Under the pieces are notes generated by a model. That model had not been told where the DNA came from. It worked only from the letters and a program-made list of their open reading frames with translations, and made no database searches. Made by a program: the position numbers and the translations under genes. Source: Paracoccus yibinensis (GTDB lineage: Bacteria > Pseudomonadota > Alphaproteobacteria > Rhodobacterales > Rhodobacteraceae). From it: a stretch of 64,000 nucleotides of DNA. Location of the stretch: the NCBI RefSeq assembly GCF_030846195.1, contig NZ_JAVCWH010000005.1, positions 124,001 to 188,000 on the forward strand. Reading direction: 5' to 3'. Shown here one piece after another: positions 16,509 through 25,681 of this stretch (its first letter is position 1; every line of letters begins with the position of its first letter).

Positions 16509-16664
16509 GGTCGGGGCCTTTCATCCAGTGCGTGCTACAGGAAAACACGCCATCGGCGCCCGGGGTTCCCCCACCGGCCGCGACGCGGCGTTGCGCCGCC
16601 TTCGGAAACCGGGCAATTCTGGGGCGACTTGAAAGGCCAAGGCAATAGGAAGGACGAACCCCGA

Positions 16665-17591
16665 ATGGCGACGCTTCTGGGCGATGTGGGGGGCACGAAT
16701 GCCCGATTGGCGATTGCGCGGAATGGCAGCATCGACCGGGAAACGGTGACACGCTTTCGCGGCGACGATTATGCAAGCTTCGACGACGTGGTGCGCCAGT
16801 TCCTGCAGGAACAGGACCAGCCGCGCATCAGCGCCGTCTGCATTGCCGTGGCGGGTCCGGTCAGCAATGGCCACGCGCGGCTGACCAACCGGCCCTGGGA
16901 CTTTTCCGAGGATCGGCTGGCACGGTTGACCGATGCGGATCAGGTTCGGCTGATCAACGACCTGACGGCGATGGGCTATGCCACGCCCGTCCTGTCGGGG
17001 GATGGCCTGGCCACCTTGCGCAGCGCGCCCGCCGGCCGGCCCCGCAACGGCCAGTCGCTGGTCGTGAACCTGGGCACCGGCTTCAACGTCTGCGCGGTTC
17101 GCAGCCTGCCCGGCGGCGCCATCGCCGCGCTCGAGGCCGAGGAAGGCCATACCAGCCTGCCCGCCAACATCTACCTTCGCCTGCTGGACGCCGTCGGCCC
17201 CGAGGCGATCAAGGGCTTCATCTCGACCGAGGAAGCCTTTGCGGGGCGCGGCCTGTCGCGCCTTCATGCCGCGCTGACAAACACAGCGCCCGTGCCGGGG
17301 GAACAGATCGACCGGGCGGCCGATGCGGGCGATCCGGTCGCCAATGCGACCTATGACCTGTTCACCGACTTGGTTGGCCTGCTGTGCCGGGAACTGGCGC
17401 TGCGCTTCATGCCGCTGGAAGGGATGTTCCTGGCGGGCAGCGTCGGGCGCAGCATCTCGGACCGGATGGATCGGTTCGAAACCTCGTTCCTGGCCGAGCC
17501 CTATATGCGCCATATCCCCGAAAACACGCCGATCTTCCTGATCCGCGACGACATGGCCGCGCTGCACGGCTGCCTGGCGGCGCTGGCCTGA
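16665..17591 (+). CDS. glk: Glucokinase
   Basis: A 308-residue protein that phosphorylates glucose to glucose 6-phosphate with ATP. The N-terminal phosphate motif LLGDVGGTNARLAI, the VAGPVSNGHARLTNRPWDFS region, the sugar-binding INDLTAMGYA, the second phosphate motif NLGTGFNVCAV, and EEGHTSL place it in the bacterial Glk family rather than ROK. The start at 16665 follows AGGAAGG by 11 bases; the longer open frame upstream is the shadow of the divergent secreted-protein gene. It is monocistronic by context. Confidence 0.92.
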   Translation: MATLLGDVGGTNARLAIARNGSIDRETVTRFRGDDYASFDDVVRQFLQEQDQPRISAVCIAVAGPVSNGHARLTNRPWDFSEDRLARLTDADQVRLINDLTAMGYATPVLSGDGLATLRSAPAGRPRNGQSLVVNLGTGFNVCAVRSLPGGAIAALEAEEGHTSLPANIYLRLLDAVGPEAIKGFISTEEAFAGRGLSRLHAALTNTAPVPGEQIDRAADAGDPVANATYDLFTDLVGLLCRELALRFMPLEGMFLAGSVGRSISDRMDRFETSFLAEPYMRHIPENTPIFLIRDDMAALHGCLAALA

Positions 17592-17708
17592 CGGCAACAG
17601 GCGGCAGAAACCCGTCCGCCGTCCCGGTTTCGGCCGATGAATCGCTTGGCTTCATCCGGCCGTCCTGTTCATATGGTCCAAAACCAAGAACAGGCAGGGC
17701 GCGGGACG

Positions 17709-19565
17709 ATGCGGGCATATCTTCGGGCAGCATTGGTGGCATCCACGGTGATGGGCCTTGGCGGAATGGCCTGGGCGCAATCCGCGTCCTCGCCCTTTTC
17801 CGGCCTGTTCGGCGGGCGCGCCGACGAAGGCCCGGTCGATCTGCAATTCCGCGTTCAGGGGGCGGATGACCTGGACCGGCCGTTGCGCAACGCCTCGCTG
17901 ATCGCGGGCGCGCTGTCCGAAGGCCGCACCACCGGGCAGGACGTCCTGGCCGCCGCGCGGGGCGATTATGCGCGGATCCTGGGCAATCTGTATGACCGGG
18001 GTTATTATTCGGCCATCATCAACATCACCCTGGACGGGGTCGAGGCGGCCGAGATCGCGCCCCTGGACGCGCCCGACATCGTGCGCCAGGTGGTCGTCAG
18101 CGTCCAGACCGGGCCCCGCTTCCGCTTTTCCCGCGCCGCCATCGCCCCGCTGGCGCCCCGCACCGACCTGCCCAAAGGATATCGCCAGGGCGAATTCGCG
18201 GGCACCGGCACGATCCGGGGCGCGGCCCGGGCGGGTGTCGAAGGCTGGCGCAACGTGGGCCATGCCAAGGCCGAGGTCGCGGGTCAGGAGATCACCGCCG
18301 ACCACATCAATACCGTGGTGGACAGCCGGATCGGCCTTGCGCCCGGTCCCCGCGTCACCTTCGGCCAGTTGAACATGCGCGGCTATGACCGCATGGATCC
18401 GCGCCGGCTGCGCAAGATCGCGGGCCTGCCCGAAGGCGCGCGCTTCGATCCCGACACGGTCGAGGATGTCCGCAAGCGCCTGCGCAGGTCCGGTGTCTTT
18501 TCCGCCATCACCCTGGAAGAGGCCGAGACGCTGAACCCCGACGGCAGCATGGACATCAACCTGACCGTGGTGGAGCAAAAGCCCCGCCGCATCGGCGCGG
18601 GCTTCGAGATTTCCTCGACCGACGGGGCGATGGTGTCCGCCTACTGGATGCACCGCAACCTGCTGGGCGGCGGCGAACGGCTGCGGATCGAGGGCGAGGT
18701 CAAGGACATCGGATCCGACACCAGCGGCAAGGACGAACGGATCACCCTGCGCATCGACCGTCCGGCGACGATCACGCCCGATACCACCGCCTATGTCCTG
18801 ACCAGCCTGGCGCGGATGCGAGAGGAGGATTACGACGAGGACACCGGCATCATCGGCCTTGGCTTCAACCAGATCTTCAGCGACCGCTTCACCTTCGACA
18901 CGGCGATCCAGTATCAGTTCTCGCGCGTCTATGACGATCTGGGCGAGACGGACTTCAAGGTCCTGGCCCTGCCCACCAGTGTCATGTGGGACGCGCGCGA
19001 CAACGAAAACAATGCCAAGCGCGGCTATTACCTGCACGGCGACGCCACGCCCTTCAAGGGTTTCGACGGCACAGACAGCGGCATCCGCCTGCTGGGCGAG
19101 GGTCGCGCCTTCTATTCCCTGGGGGCCGAGGATCGCGTGACCCTGGCAGGGCGCGCGCGCCTGGGCAGCGTGCTGGGCAGCGACATCGAGAACACGCCGC
19201 GCAACTATCTGTTCTTCTCGGGCGGGGGCGGCACCGTGCGGGGCCAGCCCTATCAGTCCTTGGGCGTCGAGGAGATCACAGGCCCCAACGGTCCCATCAA
19301 GACCGGCGGCATGAGCGTGGCGAACCTGTCGGCCGAACTGCGCTGGCAGGTCCGCGACCGCATCGGCGTCGTGGCATTCGCCGATTACGGCGAGGTCTGG
19401 GCGGAAGACGGCTGGAACGGCGACAGCGAATGGCACTCGGGCGCAGGGATCGGCGTTCGGTACGACACGCCCATCGGGCCGCTGCGTTTCGACGTGGCCG
19501 GACCGACCGGGGGGGACACCGGAGAGGGCGTGCAACTGTATCTTGGACTGGGGCAGGCTTTCTGA
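17709..19565 (+). CDS. tamA: TamA, Omp85-family outer membrane translocation/assembly protein
   Basis: A 618-residue protein with a signal peptide (MRAYLRAALVASTVMGLGGM, ending AWA-QS). POTRA-type domains fill about residues 30-270 (YYSAIINITLDG, VSVQTGPRFRFS, RLRRSGVFSAITLEE), followed by an Omp85 beta-barrel with the lid-loop motif GGGGTVRGQPYQSLG and a terminal strand ending LGLGQAF. The start at 17709 is chosen for the signal peptide. TamA works with TamB to insert proteins such as autotransporters and to move lipids across the envelope. tamB follows with a 1-base overlap, which settles the identity. Confidence 0.92.
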   Translation: MRAYLRAALVASTVMGLGGMAWAQSASSPFSGLFGGRADEGPVDLQFRVQGADDLDRPLRNASLIAGALSEGRTTGQDVLAAARGDYARILGNLYDRGYYSAIINITLDGVEAAEIAPLDAPDIVRQVVVSVQTGPRFRFSRAAIAPLAPRTDLPKGYRQGEFAGTGTIRGAARAGVEGWRNVGHAKAEVAGQEITADHINTVVDSRIGLAPGPRVTFGQLNMRGYDRMDPRRLRKIAGLPEGARFDPDTVEDVRKRLRRSGVFSAITLEEAETLNPDGSMDINLTVVEQKPRRIGAGFEISSTDGAMVSAYWMHRNLLGGGERLRIEGEVKDIGSDTSGKDERITLRIDRPATITPDTTAYVLTSLARMREEDYDEDTGIIGLGFNQIFSDRFTFDTAIQYQFSRVYDDLGETDFKVLALPTSVMWDARDNENNAKRGYYLHGDATPFKGFDGTDSGIRLLGEGRAFYSLGAEDRVTLAGRARLGSVLGSDIENTPRNYLFFSGGGGTVRGQPYQSLGVEEITGPNGPIKTGGMSVANLSAELRWQVRDRIGVVAFADYGEVWAEDGWNGDSEWHSGAGIGVRYDTPIGPLRFDVAGPTGGDTGEGVQLYLGLGQAF

Positions 19566-22500
19566 TGCGCAAACTCTGGCTGATCGTCTTCGCGATCCTT
19601 TTCCCGCTGTCGGTGATGGCGCAAAGCGCGGCCGAGATTTCCCGGCAGGAAAGCGACGACAGGGGGTTCCTGACCCGGCTTCTGGAACGCAACCTGTCAA
19701 GCGCCGGCCGCGAGGTGGTGATCGACGGCTTTCAGGGCGCCCTGTCGTCCCGCGCGACCTTCGATCGCATCACCATCGCCGACGCCGAGGGCGTCTGGCT
19801 GACGCTGAACGACGGCGCGATCCAGTGGAACCGATCCGCCCTGCTGCGCGGCCGGATCGAGATCGCCGAACTGTCGGCCCGAGAGATCCTGCTGCCCCGC
19901 CTTCCCCAGGGCGAACAGCAGGCCGGGACCGTCACCGCCGAGGCGCGGGAATTTGAATTTGCCCTGCCCGAATTGCCCGTGGCCATCAACATCGAGCAGA
20001 TTCGCGCCGAACGCGTCGAACTGGGCGAACCCGTGATCGGTCTTGCCGCCGCGGTTTCCGTGCAGGGCGGCCTCAGCCTGGAAGGGGGCGAAGGCCAGGC
20101 CAGGTTGACCATCCAGCGGTTGGACGGTCCGCGCGGCAACTTCAACCTGGACGCCGCCTTTTCGAACCAGACCCAGATCCTGCGCGTCGATCTGACCCTT
20201 GACGAGGCCGAGGACGGGCTGCTGGTCAACCTGATCGACCTTTACGACAAGCCCTCGGTCGTGGCCGAAATCAGCGGCGAGGGCCAGATTCGAGACTTCG
20301 GTGTGGACATCAAGCTGGCGACGGACGGGTTGCCGCGCGTGACGGGCCGGGTCAGCGCATCAGGCGGCCCGGACCAGGCGGGCAATCCCGGCACGAATTT
20401 CGCCCTGCAACTGGGCGGCGACGTGGCCTCCCTGCTGGCGCCGCAAAACCGCGCCTTCTTCGGCAACCAGGTCCAGCTTCGCGCCGAAGGCTGGCGGGGT
20501 CAGGACGGGCGGTTGCAAATCCCCACCCTGAACCTTGTGACCGAGGCGCTGTCGCTGGACGGATCGCTGGCCCTTAACGCCCAGGGCGCCCCCCAGAATG
20601 CCGAATTGCTGATCGCGCTGGGTTCGGACGCGGGGGCGGAACAGGTGCCGGTTCCCCTGCCCTTCGCGGGCGACGACTCGACCGTGGAATCGGGGCGGCT
20701 GGAGCTGCAATATGATGCGGCCGAAGGACAGGGCTGGACCTTGAGCGGACGCGTCGGCGCCCTGGACCTGGGCGAGGTGCGGCTGGGCGAATTGCAGCTG
20801 GACGGATCGGGTGCGGTGGTGCTGGATCAGGGCAGCCTCGAATCCCTGAACGGGGGCATCCGCTTCGCATCGCGGCAGATGGTCTTTGCCGATCCGGGCC
20901 TGGCCCAGGCCATCGGCCCGGAAATCACCGGCAGCACAAATTTCGACTTCACCCCCGGCAACGTGGTGGAATTCACCGATCTGACGGTCAGCGGTCCCGA
21001 TTACGGCCTTGACGGTCTGGTCCTGCTGTCGGGCCTGCAAAGCGGCTTCGTGCTGTCCGTCGATGCGGATGCCCGATACGAGGATCTGTCCCGCCTTTCG
21101 GCCCTTGCCGGCCGGGACATACAGGGACGGGCGGATGCCAGCCTGCGCGGCTATTACCGCTTCCTGAACCGCAGCTTCGACATCGACGCCAGCGTGACCG
21201 GCACCGACATCGCGGTGGACCAGCCGCAGCTCGACCGGCTGCTGGAAGGCCGGTCCACCATTGCGCTGGATGCGCGGCGGGACGAAACCGGGATCGAGAT
21301 CGACAATCTGTCCATCAACGCCCAGCGGCTGACCGCCCAGGCCCAGGGCTATGTCAACAGCCTGTCCAGCGACGTGACGGCGACGATTTCCATGCCGTCC
21401 CTTCAGGATGCCGATCCGAACTTCTCGGGCGCCTTGCAGGCCGAGGCGAAGCTGTCGGGCGCGTCCGGGTCGCGCCAGTTGACCGTCAGCGGCGAGGCCG
21501 AGGACCTGCGCATCGGCATCGAGGCCCTGGACAACGCGCTTGAAGGCCAGACCACCTTGACCGTGCTGGCCGCCGAAAAGCCCCAGGGCTACGAGGTCGA
21601 GGTGTTCCGCCTTGCCAACCCGCAGATCCGTGCCGAAGGCCGGGGCAGTTTCGCCGAAGGCGCGCTTGATGCCACCGTCGATCTGGCCGTGCCGGATCTG
21701 TCGGCCATCCGCGACGGCTGGACCGGCGGTTTCGATGCCACCGCGCGGCTGACCGAACAGGATGGCACACGGTTCATCGACATGACGGGATCGGGTCAGA
21801 ACCTGTCCTTCGGCGTCCAGAACGCGGATGCGGCATTGACCGGAACGACCCGCCTGCGCGTCCAGGCCGAGGAACGCGACGGCACCGTCACCCTGCGCGA
21901 CGTGCGGGTGGCCAACGACCAACTGAACGCCACTGCCGAAGGTGTCTATGGTCCCGGCGTCACCGATATTTCCGCCGATGTCGCCGTGTCATCGCTGGCG
22001 CCCTTCGGTCCCGGCTGGCGCGGCGCGCTGGATCTGACCGGCAGCTTCCGCGAGGCGGGCGACGGCGTCCGACGGCTCGAGGTATCGGGCACCGGGCGCG
22101 ATCTGGCCTTTGGCCAGGCCCAGGTCGATGGCGCGCTGGCGGGCGAAACACGGCTGGCCGTCACCGGCACCGAACGAAACGGCATCTTCACCATCGAACA
22201 GGCGCAGATCGACAACCCGCGCCTGAACGCGACCGCCAGAGGCACGGTCGGCGGGGACCAAACCGACGTGACGGCGCGTGTGAATGCCCAGGATCTGCGC
22301 TTCCTGGGCAATGGCATCAGCGGCGCGCTGAATGCCGAGGGCCAGTTGGTCCAGCAGGGCGGGATCCGGCGCATCACCGTGACCGGGACCGCCAGCGGCC
22401 TGTCCCTGGGCCAGCCCCGGCTTGATCCGCTGCTGCGGGGCGAGACCAGCTTTGACGTCGCGGCCACGCAGTCGCAGGCGGGCCTGTCCTTCCAGCGGCT

Positions 22501-24055
22501 GAACGTGCAGAACCCCCAGCTGCGGATCCAGGCCCAGGGCGATACCGCCAGCGGCATGACCATCGACGCGCGGTTGAACGACCTGGGCCTGTTGCAGGCC
22601 GAATTCCCCGGCTCTGTCCAGGTCAACGGCACCATCCGAGAAAGCGGCGCGAATTTCGTGATGGATCTGTCCGCCACCGCGCCGGGCAACACGCAGATAG
22701 GGGTATCAGGCAGCGTGGCGCGTGACTTCTCGGTCCTGGACCTGTCGATCAACGGAACCAGCAACGCCTCCATTGCCAACAGTTTCCTCCGCACCCGCAG
22801 CATTGAAGGGCCCTTGTCCTTCGATCTGTCCGTCAACGGCCCGCCGTCCCTGCAATCCGTAAGCGGACAGGTGCGGCTGACCGACGGGCGGGTCGCCGAT
22901 CCCGGCATCGGAATCCGGCTGGAAAACGTGAATGCCACCGCCAACCTGGCCGGGGGCAGGATCGCGCTGGATGCCTCTGCCGCCGTGGCGGCGGGCGGGC
23001 GTATCAGCGTGACCGGTTCCATCGACCTCGTCGCCGGAACGCTGGATCTGACGATCGTGCTGGACCAGGTCGTCGCGCGCGATCCGAACCTTTATGAAAC
23101 CATCATCAGCGGCACCCTGCGCATGACGGGACGCAATGCCGAAGGCCCGCTGATTTCCGGCACCCTCAACCTGGGCGAGACCGAGATCCGCATCCCCTCG
23201 ACCGGGCTTGGCGGGGCCAAGGCGATTCCCGACATCAACCATGTCGGCGACACGCGGCCCGTGCGCTCCACCCGTGCCAAGGCGGGGCTGGAACCCTATC
23301 CCAGCGAGGCCACGCGCGAGGCGGGGCTGGCCGGGCCGCCCTCGGTCCCGCCCTCGGCGCCGCCGCGCCTGGATCTGGTGATCAACGCGCCGAACCAGGT
23401 CTTCGTGCGCGGGCGAGGGGTCGATGCGGAACTGGGCGGGACGCTGCGGGTGCAGGGCACCACGCGCAACGCGATTCCCATCGGCTATCTGGAACTGATC
23501 CGGGGGCGGGTCGATCTGCTGGGCAGGCGGTTCGACCTGTCCGAGGGCCTGGTCGAACTGCAAGGCAGCCTGATCCCGGTGATCCGTCTGGTCGCGCAGA
23601 CCGAACGCGACGGCATCACCACCCGCATCATCATCGACGGAGAGGTGCGCGACCCCGAGATCACCTTCGAATCCTCGCCCGAACTGCCCGAGGAGGAGGT
23701 GCTGTCCCAGCTTCTGTTCGGCCAGGGCCTGGACAATATCAGCCCCTTGCAGGCCGCCCAGCTTGCCAATGCGATTGCGGTCCTTGCGGGTCGCGGAGGC
23801 GAGGGGATCATCGGCAGCCTGCGCAACCAGGTGGGGCTGGACGATCTGGACCTGGCCACCGACGACGACGGGAATGTGCAGGTGCGCGCGGGCAAGTACC
23901 TGTCCGAAAACCTGTATACCGATGTCGCGGTGGGGGCGGACGGCAAAAGCACCTTGAACCTGAACCTGGACGTGACCGATTCGCTGACGGCGCGGGGATC
24001 GGTGGGAACCGAGGGCGACAGCACCTTGGGGATCTATTTCGAAAGGGATTACTGA
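19565..24055 (+). CDS. tamB: TamB, inner-membrane-anchored translocation/lipid transport protein
   Basis: A 1496-residue protein. The ATG overlaps the tamA stop (TGATG). Residues 1-19 are a hydrophobic anchor or signal (LWLIVFAILFPLSVMAQ). The bulk is a beta-rich chain predicted to form the long hydrophobic groove of AsmA/TamB bridges. Residues about 545-1035 comprise roughly five tandem 99-residue units. The last 350 residues match the TamB (DUF490) domain (LDLVINAPNQVFVRGRG, ELIRGRVDLLGRRFDLSEG) and end in GIYFERDY. It links the inner membrane with TamA. Length is somewhat above the 1250-1400 common in relatives, probably because of the repeats. Confidence 0.92.
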   Translation: MRKLWLIVFAILFPLSVMAQSAAEISRQESDDRGFLTRLLERNLSSAGREVVIDGFQGALSSRATFDRITIADAEGVWLTLNDGAIQWNRSALLRGRIEIAELSAREILLPRLPQGEQQAGTVTAEAREFEFALPELPVAINIEQIRAERVELGEPVIGLAAAVSVQGGLSLEGGEGQARLTIQRLDGPRGNFNLDAAFSNQTQILRVDLTLDEAEDGLLVNLIDLYDKPSVVAEISGEGQIRDFGVDIKLATDGLPRVTGRVSASGGPDQAGNPGTNFALQLGGDVASLLAPQNRAFFGNQVQLRAEGWRGQDGRLQIPTLNLVTEALSLDGSLALNAQGAPQNAELLIALGSDAGAEQVPVPLPFAGDDSTVESGRLELQYDAAEGQGWTLSGRVGALDLGEVRLGELQLDGSGAVVLDQGSLESLNGGIRFASRQMVFADPGLAQAIGPEITGSTNFDFTPGNVVEFTDLTVSGPDYGLDGLVLLSGLQSGFVLSVDADARYEDLSRLSALAGRDIQGRADASLRGYYRFLNRSFDIDASVTGTDIAVDQPQLDRLLEGRSTIALDARRDETGIEIDNLSINAQRLTAQAQGYVNSLSSDVTATISMPSLQDADPNFSGALQAEAKLSGASGSRQLTVSGEAEDLRIGIEALDNALEGQTTLTVLAAEKPQGYEVEVFRLANPQIRAEGRGSFAEGALDATVDLAVPDLSAIRDGWTGGFDATARLTEQDGTRFIDMTGSGQNLSFGVQNADAALTGTTRLRVQAEERDGTVTLRDVRVANDQLNATAEGVYGPGVTDISADVAVSSLAPFGPGWRGALDLTGSFREAGDGVRRLEVSGTGRDLAFGQAQVDGALAGETRLAVTGTERNGIFTIEQAQIDNPRLNATARGTVGGDQTDVTARVNAQDLRFLGNGISGALNAEGQLVQQGGIRRITVTGTASGLSLGQPRLDPLLRGETSFDVAATQSQAGLSFQRLNVQNPQLRIQAQGDTASGMTIDARLNDLGLLQAEFPGSVQVNGTIRESGANFVMDLSATAPGNTQIGVSGSVARDFSVLDLSINGTSNASIANSFLRTRSIEGPLSFDLSVNGPPSLQSVSGQVRLTDGRVADPGIGIRLENVNATANLAGGRIALDASAAVAAGGRISVTGSIDLVAGTLDLTIVLDQVVARDPNLYETIISGTLRMTGRNAEGPLISGTLNLGETEIRIPSTGLGGAKAIPDINHVGDTRPVRSTRAKAGLEPYPSEATREAGLAGPPSVPPSAPPRLDLVINAPNQVFVRGRGVDAELGGTLRVQGTTRNAIPIGYLELIRGRVDLLGRRFDLSEGLVELQGSLIPVIRLVAQTERDGITTRIIIDGEVRDPEITFESSPELPEEEVLSQLLFGQGLDNISPLQAAQLANAIAVLAGRGGEGIIGSLRNQVGLDDLDLATDDDGNVQVRAGKYLSENLYTDVAVGADGKSTLNLNLDVTDSLTARGSVGTEGDSTLGIYFERDY
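21194..22670 (+). repeat. Five tandem ~99-residue units inside tamB
   Basis: Similar segments begin near 21194, 21484, 21782, 22082 and 22379, a period of about 297 bases. Each starts with a V/T-S/T-G-x-x-x-x-L strand (SGEAEDLRIG, TGSGQNLSFG, SGTGRDLAFG, TGTASGLSLG), continues with a L-x-G-x-T or S motif and then an N-P/D-x-L/I-x-A motif. The units have diverged in protein sequence but keep the period, so the region arose by tandem duplication. Confidence 0.75.
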
Positions 24056-24108
24056 CGGCAGGCTTCCTTTCGGGCAGGGCAGGGTGACGTGACACCACGG
24101 GACAGATG

Positions 24109-24143
24109 ACAGGCCGCCCCATGCAGCGCATCGGGCGGCCTGT
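24109..24143 (+). terminator. Intrinsic terminator after tamAB
   Basis: An 11-bp stem (ACAGGCCGCCC pairing with GGGCGGCCTGT) with a 13-base loop, followed by a short T run, 54 bases past the tamB stop. The rest of the 238-base gap up to the CAP-RTX gene shows no other recognisable gene; it should also hold that gene's promoter. Confidence 0.7.
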
Positions 24144-24293
24144 TTCCCGTCTGGCAACCCTGTTCCAGGACCGGCCTGTGACGCTCGAACTCCAGGTCGG
24201 CGACATTTTGCCTTTTAGGAATTTCCATGCGGCCTTTTGGCAGTCCGCACTTTATGGTTGCGCTTGGTATCTTTCTTCATCCAAGGCGCGATC

Positions 24294-25553
24294 ATGTCCT
24301 ATGCCACCGCAAACGAACGCTATTTCGCCAGCCTGATCAACCATTCCCGCAAGGCCGAGGGGCTGGCGCCGCTTGCCCTGGAAAAGCGGTTGAACGATTC
24401 GGCCCAGGCGCACAGCCGGTGGATGCTGGACACGGATGTGTTTTCTCATACAGGGCAGGGCGGGTCTTCCTCGCGGCAGCGCATGGAAAAGGCCGGTTTC
24501 GACTTGGCGGGGCGGTGGATGACCGCGGAAAACATCGCCTATGTCAGCGTCCAGGGCGCAAGCGACCTGCAGGACGAAATCCGCCAACTGCATCGTAACC
24601 TGATGGAAAGCCCAGGCCACTATGCCAACATCATGGGCAATGCGGCCCATATCGGCATCGGGCTGGAGGTGGGGACCATCGCCGTCGGCGGCCGGAATTA
24701 TCAGGTGCTGATGGCGACCCAGAACTTTGCCGATACGGATGGGCAGGTCCGGCTGGATGGCGGCACCTTCCTGCGCGTAGCCCCGCCCACGGCCAGCAGC
24801 GCGGTGCAATCGCGTTCCGACTGGCTGGAGGACTTTGGTGGCAAGGTGTTCCTGGCCGCCGGCAAGGGCACGGCGCTGAACGACGATTACCGGCTGACGG
24901 CCCGGCACGATGCCGTCCTTGCCGGGGCAGGGGATGACTGGGTCGCAGGGGGTGGCGGAAACGACCGGCTGCATGGCGAGCAGGGTTCCGACCGGTTGAT
25001 CGGGGGCGCGGGGGCGGATGTCCTGAACGGCGGTCTTGGCAACGACATGCTGCAAGGCGGCAACGAGAATGACCAGCTGGCAGGGGAAGACGGGAATGAC
25101 ATGCTGTTCGGCGATGCAGGCCAGGACAAGCTGTGGGGCGCGGCCGGCTCTGATCGCCTGTTCGGGGGCGACGGTCTGGACCTGCTGTCCGGTCAGGCGG
25201 GCAATGACTGGCTGACCGGGGGCGCGCAGAACGACACCCTGTCGGGCGGCGATGGGAACGACACGCTGACAGGCGGGGCGGGCAACGACCTGCTGAACGG
25301 CGGGGCGGGGATCGACAGCTTCGTCTTTGCACAGGGCGGTGGCACCGATACCATCCAGGATTTCCAGCAGGGCGTGGACCGCCTGCTGATCGCCAAGGCC
25401 CTGCTGGACCAGGATCCGGCGGTTTTCATGCGCGACCACATGACGAAGACCGCCACAGGGGTGGTCATGGACCTGGGCGGCGGCCATCGCGTCGTTCTGG
25501 CGGGATCCGACCTGACGGTCGCCGGGGTGGCTGACGACATCTTCGGATACTGA
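24294..25553 (+). CDS. CAP (SCP/PR1) domain protein with RTX calcium-binding repeats
   Basis: A 419-residue protein. The ATG at 24294 was preferred to the earlier one at 24237 because AAGG precedes it and the protein then starts directly in the domain. Residues about 5-150 form a CAP/SCP domain: FASLINHSRKAEGL, LNDSAQAHSRWMLDTDVFSHTG, RWMTAENIAYV, NLMESPGHYANIM and GIGLEVG, carrying the conserved His and Glu residues. Residues about 200-345 are nonapeptide RTX repeats (GGxGNDxLxG type), and the end shows a DTIQDFQQGVDRLLI module. No N-terminal signal peptide is present, which fits type I secretion; no secretion genes are nearby. Role outside the cell unknown. Confidence 0.85.
   Translation: MSYATANERYFASLINHSRKAEGLAPLALEKRLNDSAQAHSRWMLDTDVFSHTGQGGSSSRQRMEKAGFDLAGRWMTAENIAYVSVQGASDLQDEIRQLHRNLMESPGHYANIMGNAAHIGIGLEVGTIAVGGRNYQVLMATQNFADTDGQVRLDGGTFLRVAPPTASSAVQSRSDWLEDFGGKVFLAAGKGTALNDDYRLTARHDAVLAGAGDDWVAGGGGNDRLHGEQGSDRLIGGAGADVLNGGLGNDMLQGGNENDQLAGEDGNDMLFGDAGQDKLWGAAGSDRLFGGDGLDLLSGQAGNDWLTGGAQNDTLSGGDGNDTLTGGAGNDLLNGGAGIDSFVFAQGGGTDTIQDFQQGVDRLLIAKALLDQDPAVFMRDHMTKTATGVVMDLGGGHRVVLAGSDLTVAGVADDIFGY
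24910..25325 (+). repeat. RTX nonapeptide repeat region of the CAP-RTX protein
   Basis: About fifteen consecutive nine-residue units of the GGxGxDxLx type, for example GGGGNDRLHG, GGLGNDMLQG and GGDGNDTLTG. They bind calcium outside the cell in known RTX proteins and fold into parallel beta-rolls. Confidence 0.85.
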
Positions 25554-25681
25554 CGGCATTCAGGACGGTGAAGCTTCGTCCCTTCGCGTGAACATGGTTG
25601 CCGCAGCGTCAAGGACGCGCTAGGACCGCGCCAGCCATCATCATGCGAGGGCGCGCCACACGGTGCGCGGAGGAGCCGAGC

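Noticed and set aside
24900..25325. CRISPR-like regular repeats
   Set aside because: The periodicity comes from RTX nonapeptide coding sequence in frame; there are no identical direct repeats with unique spacers.
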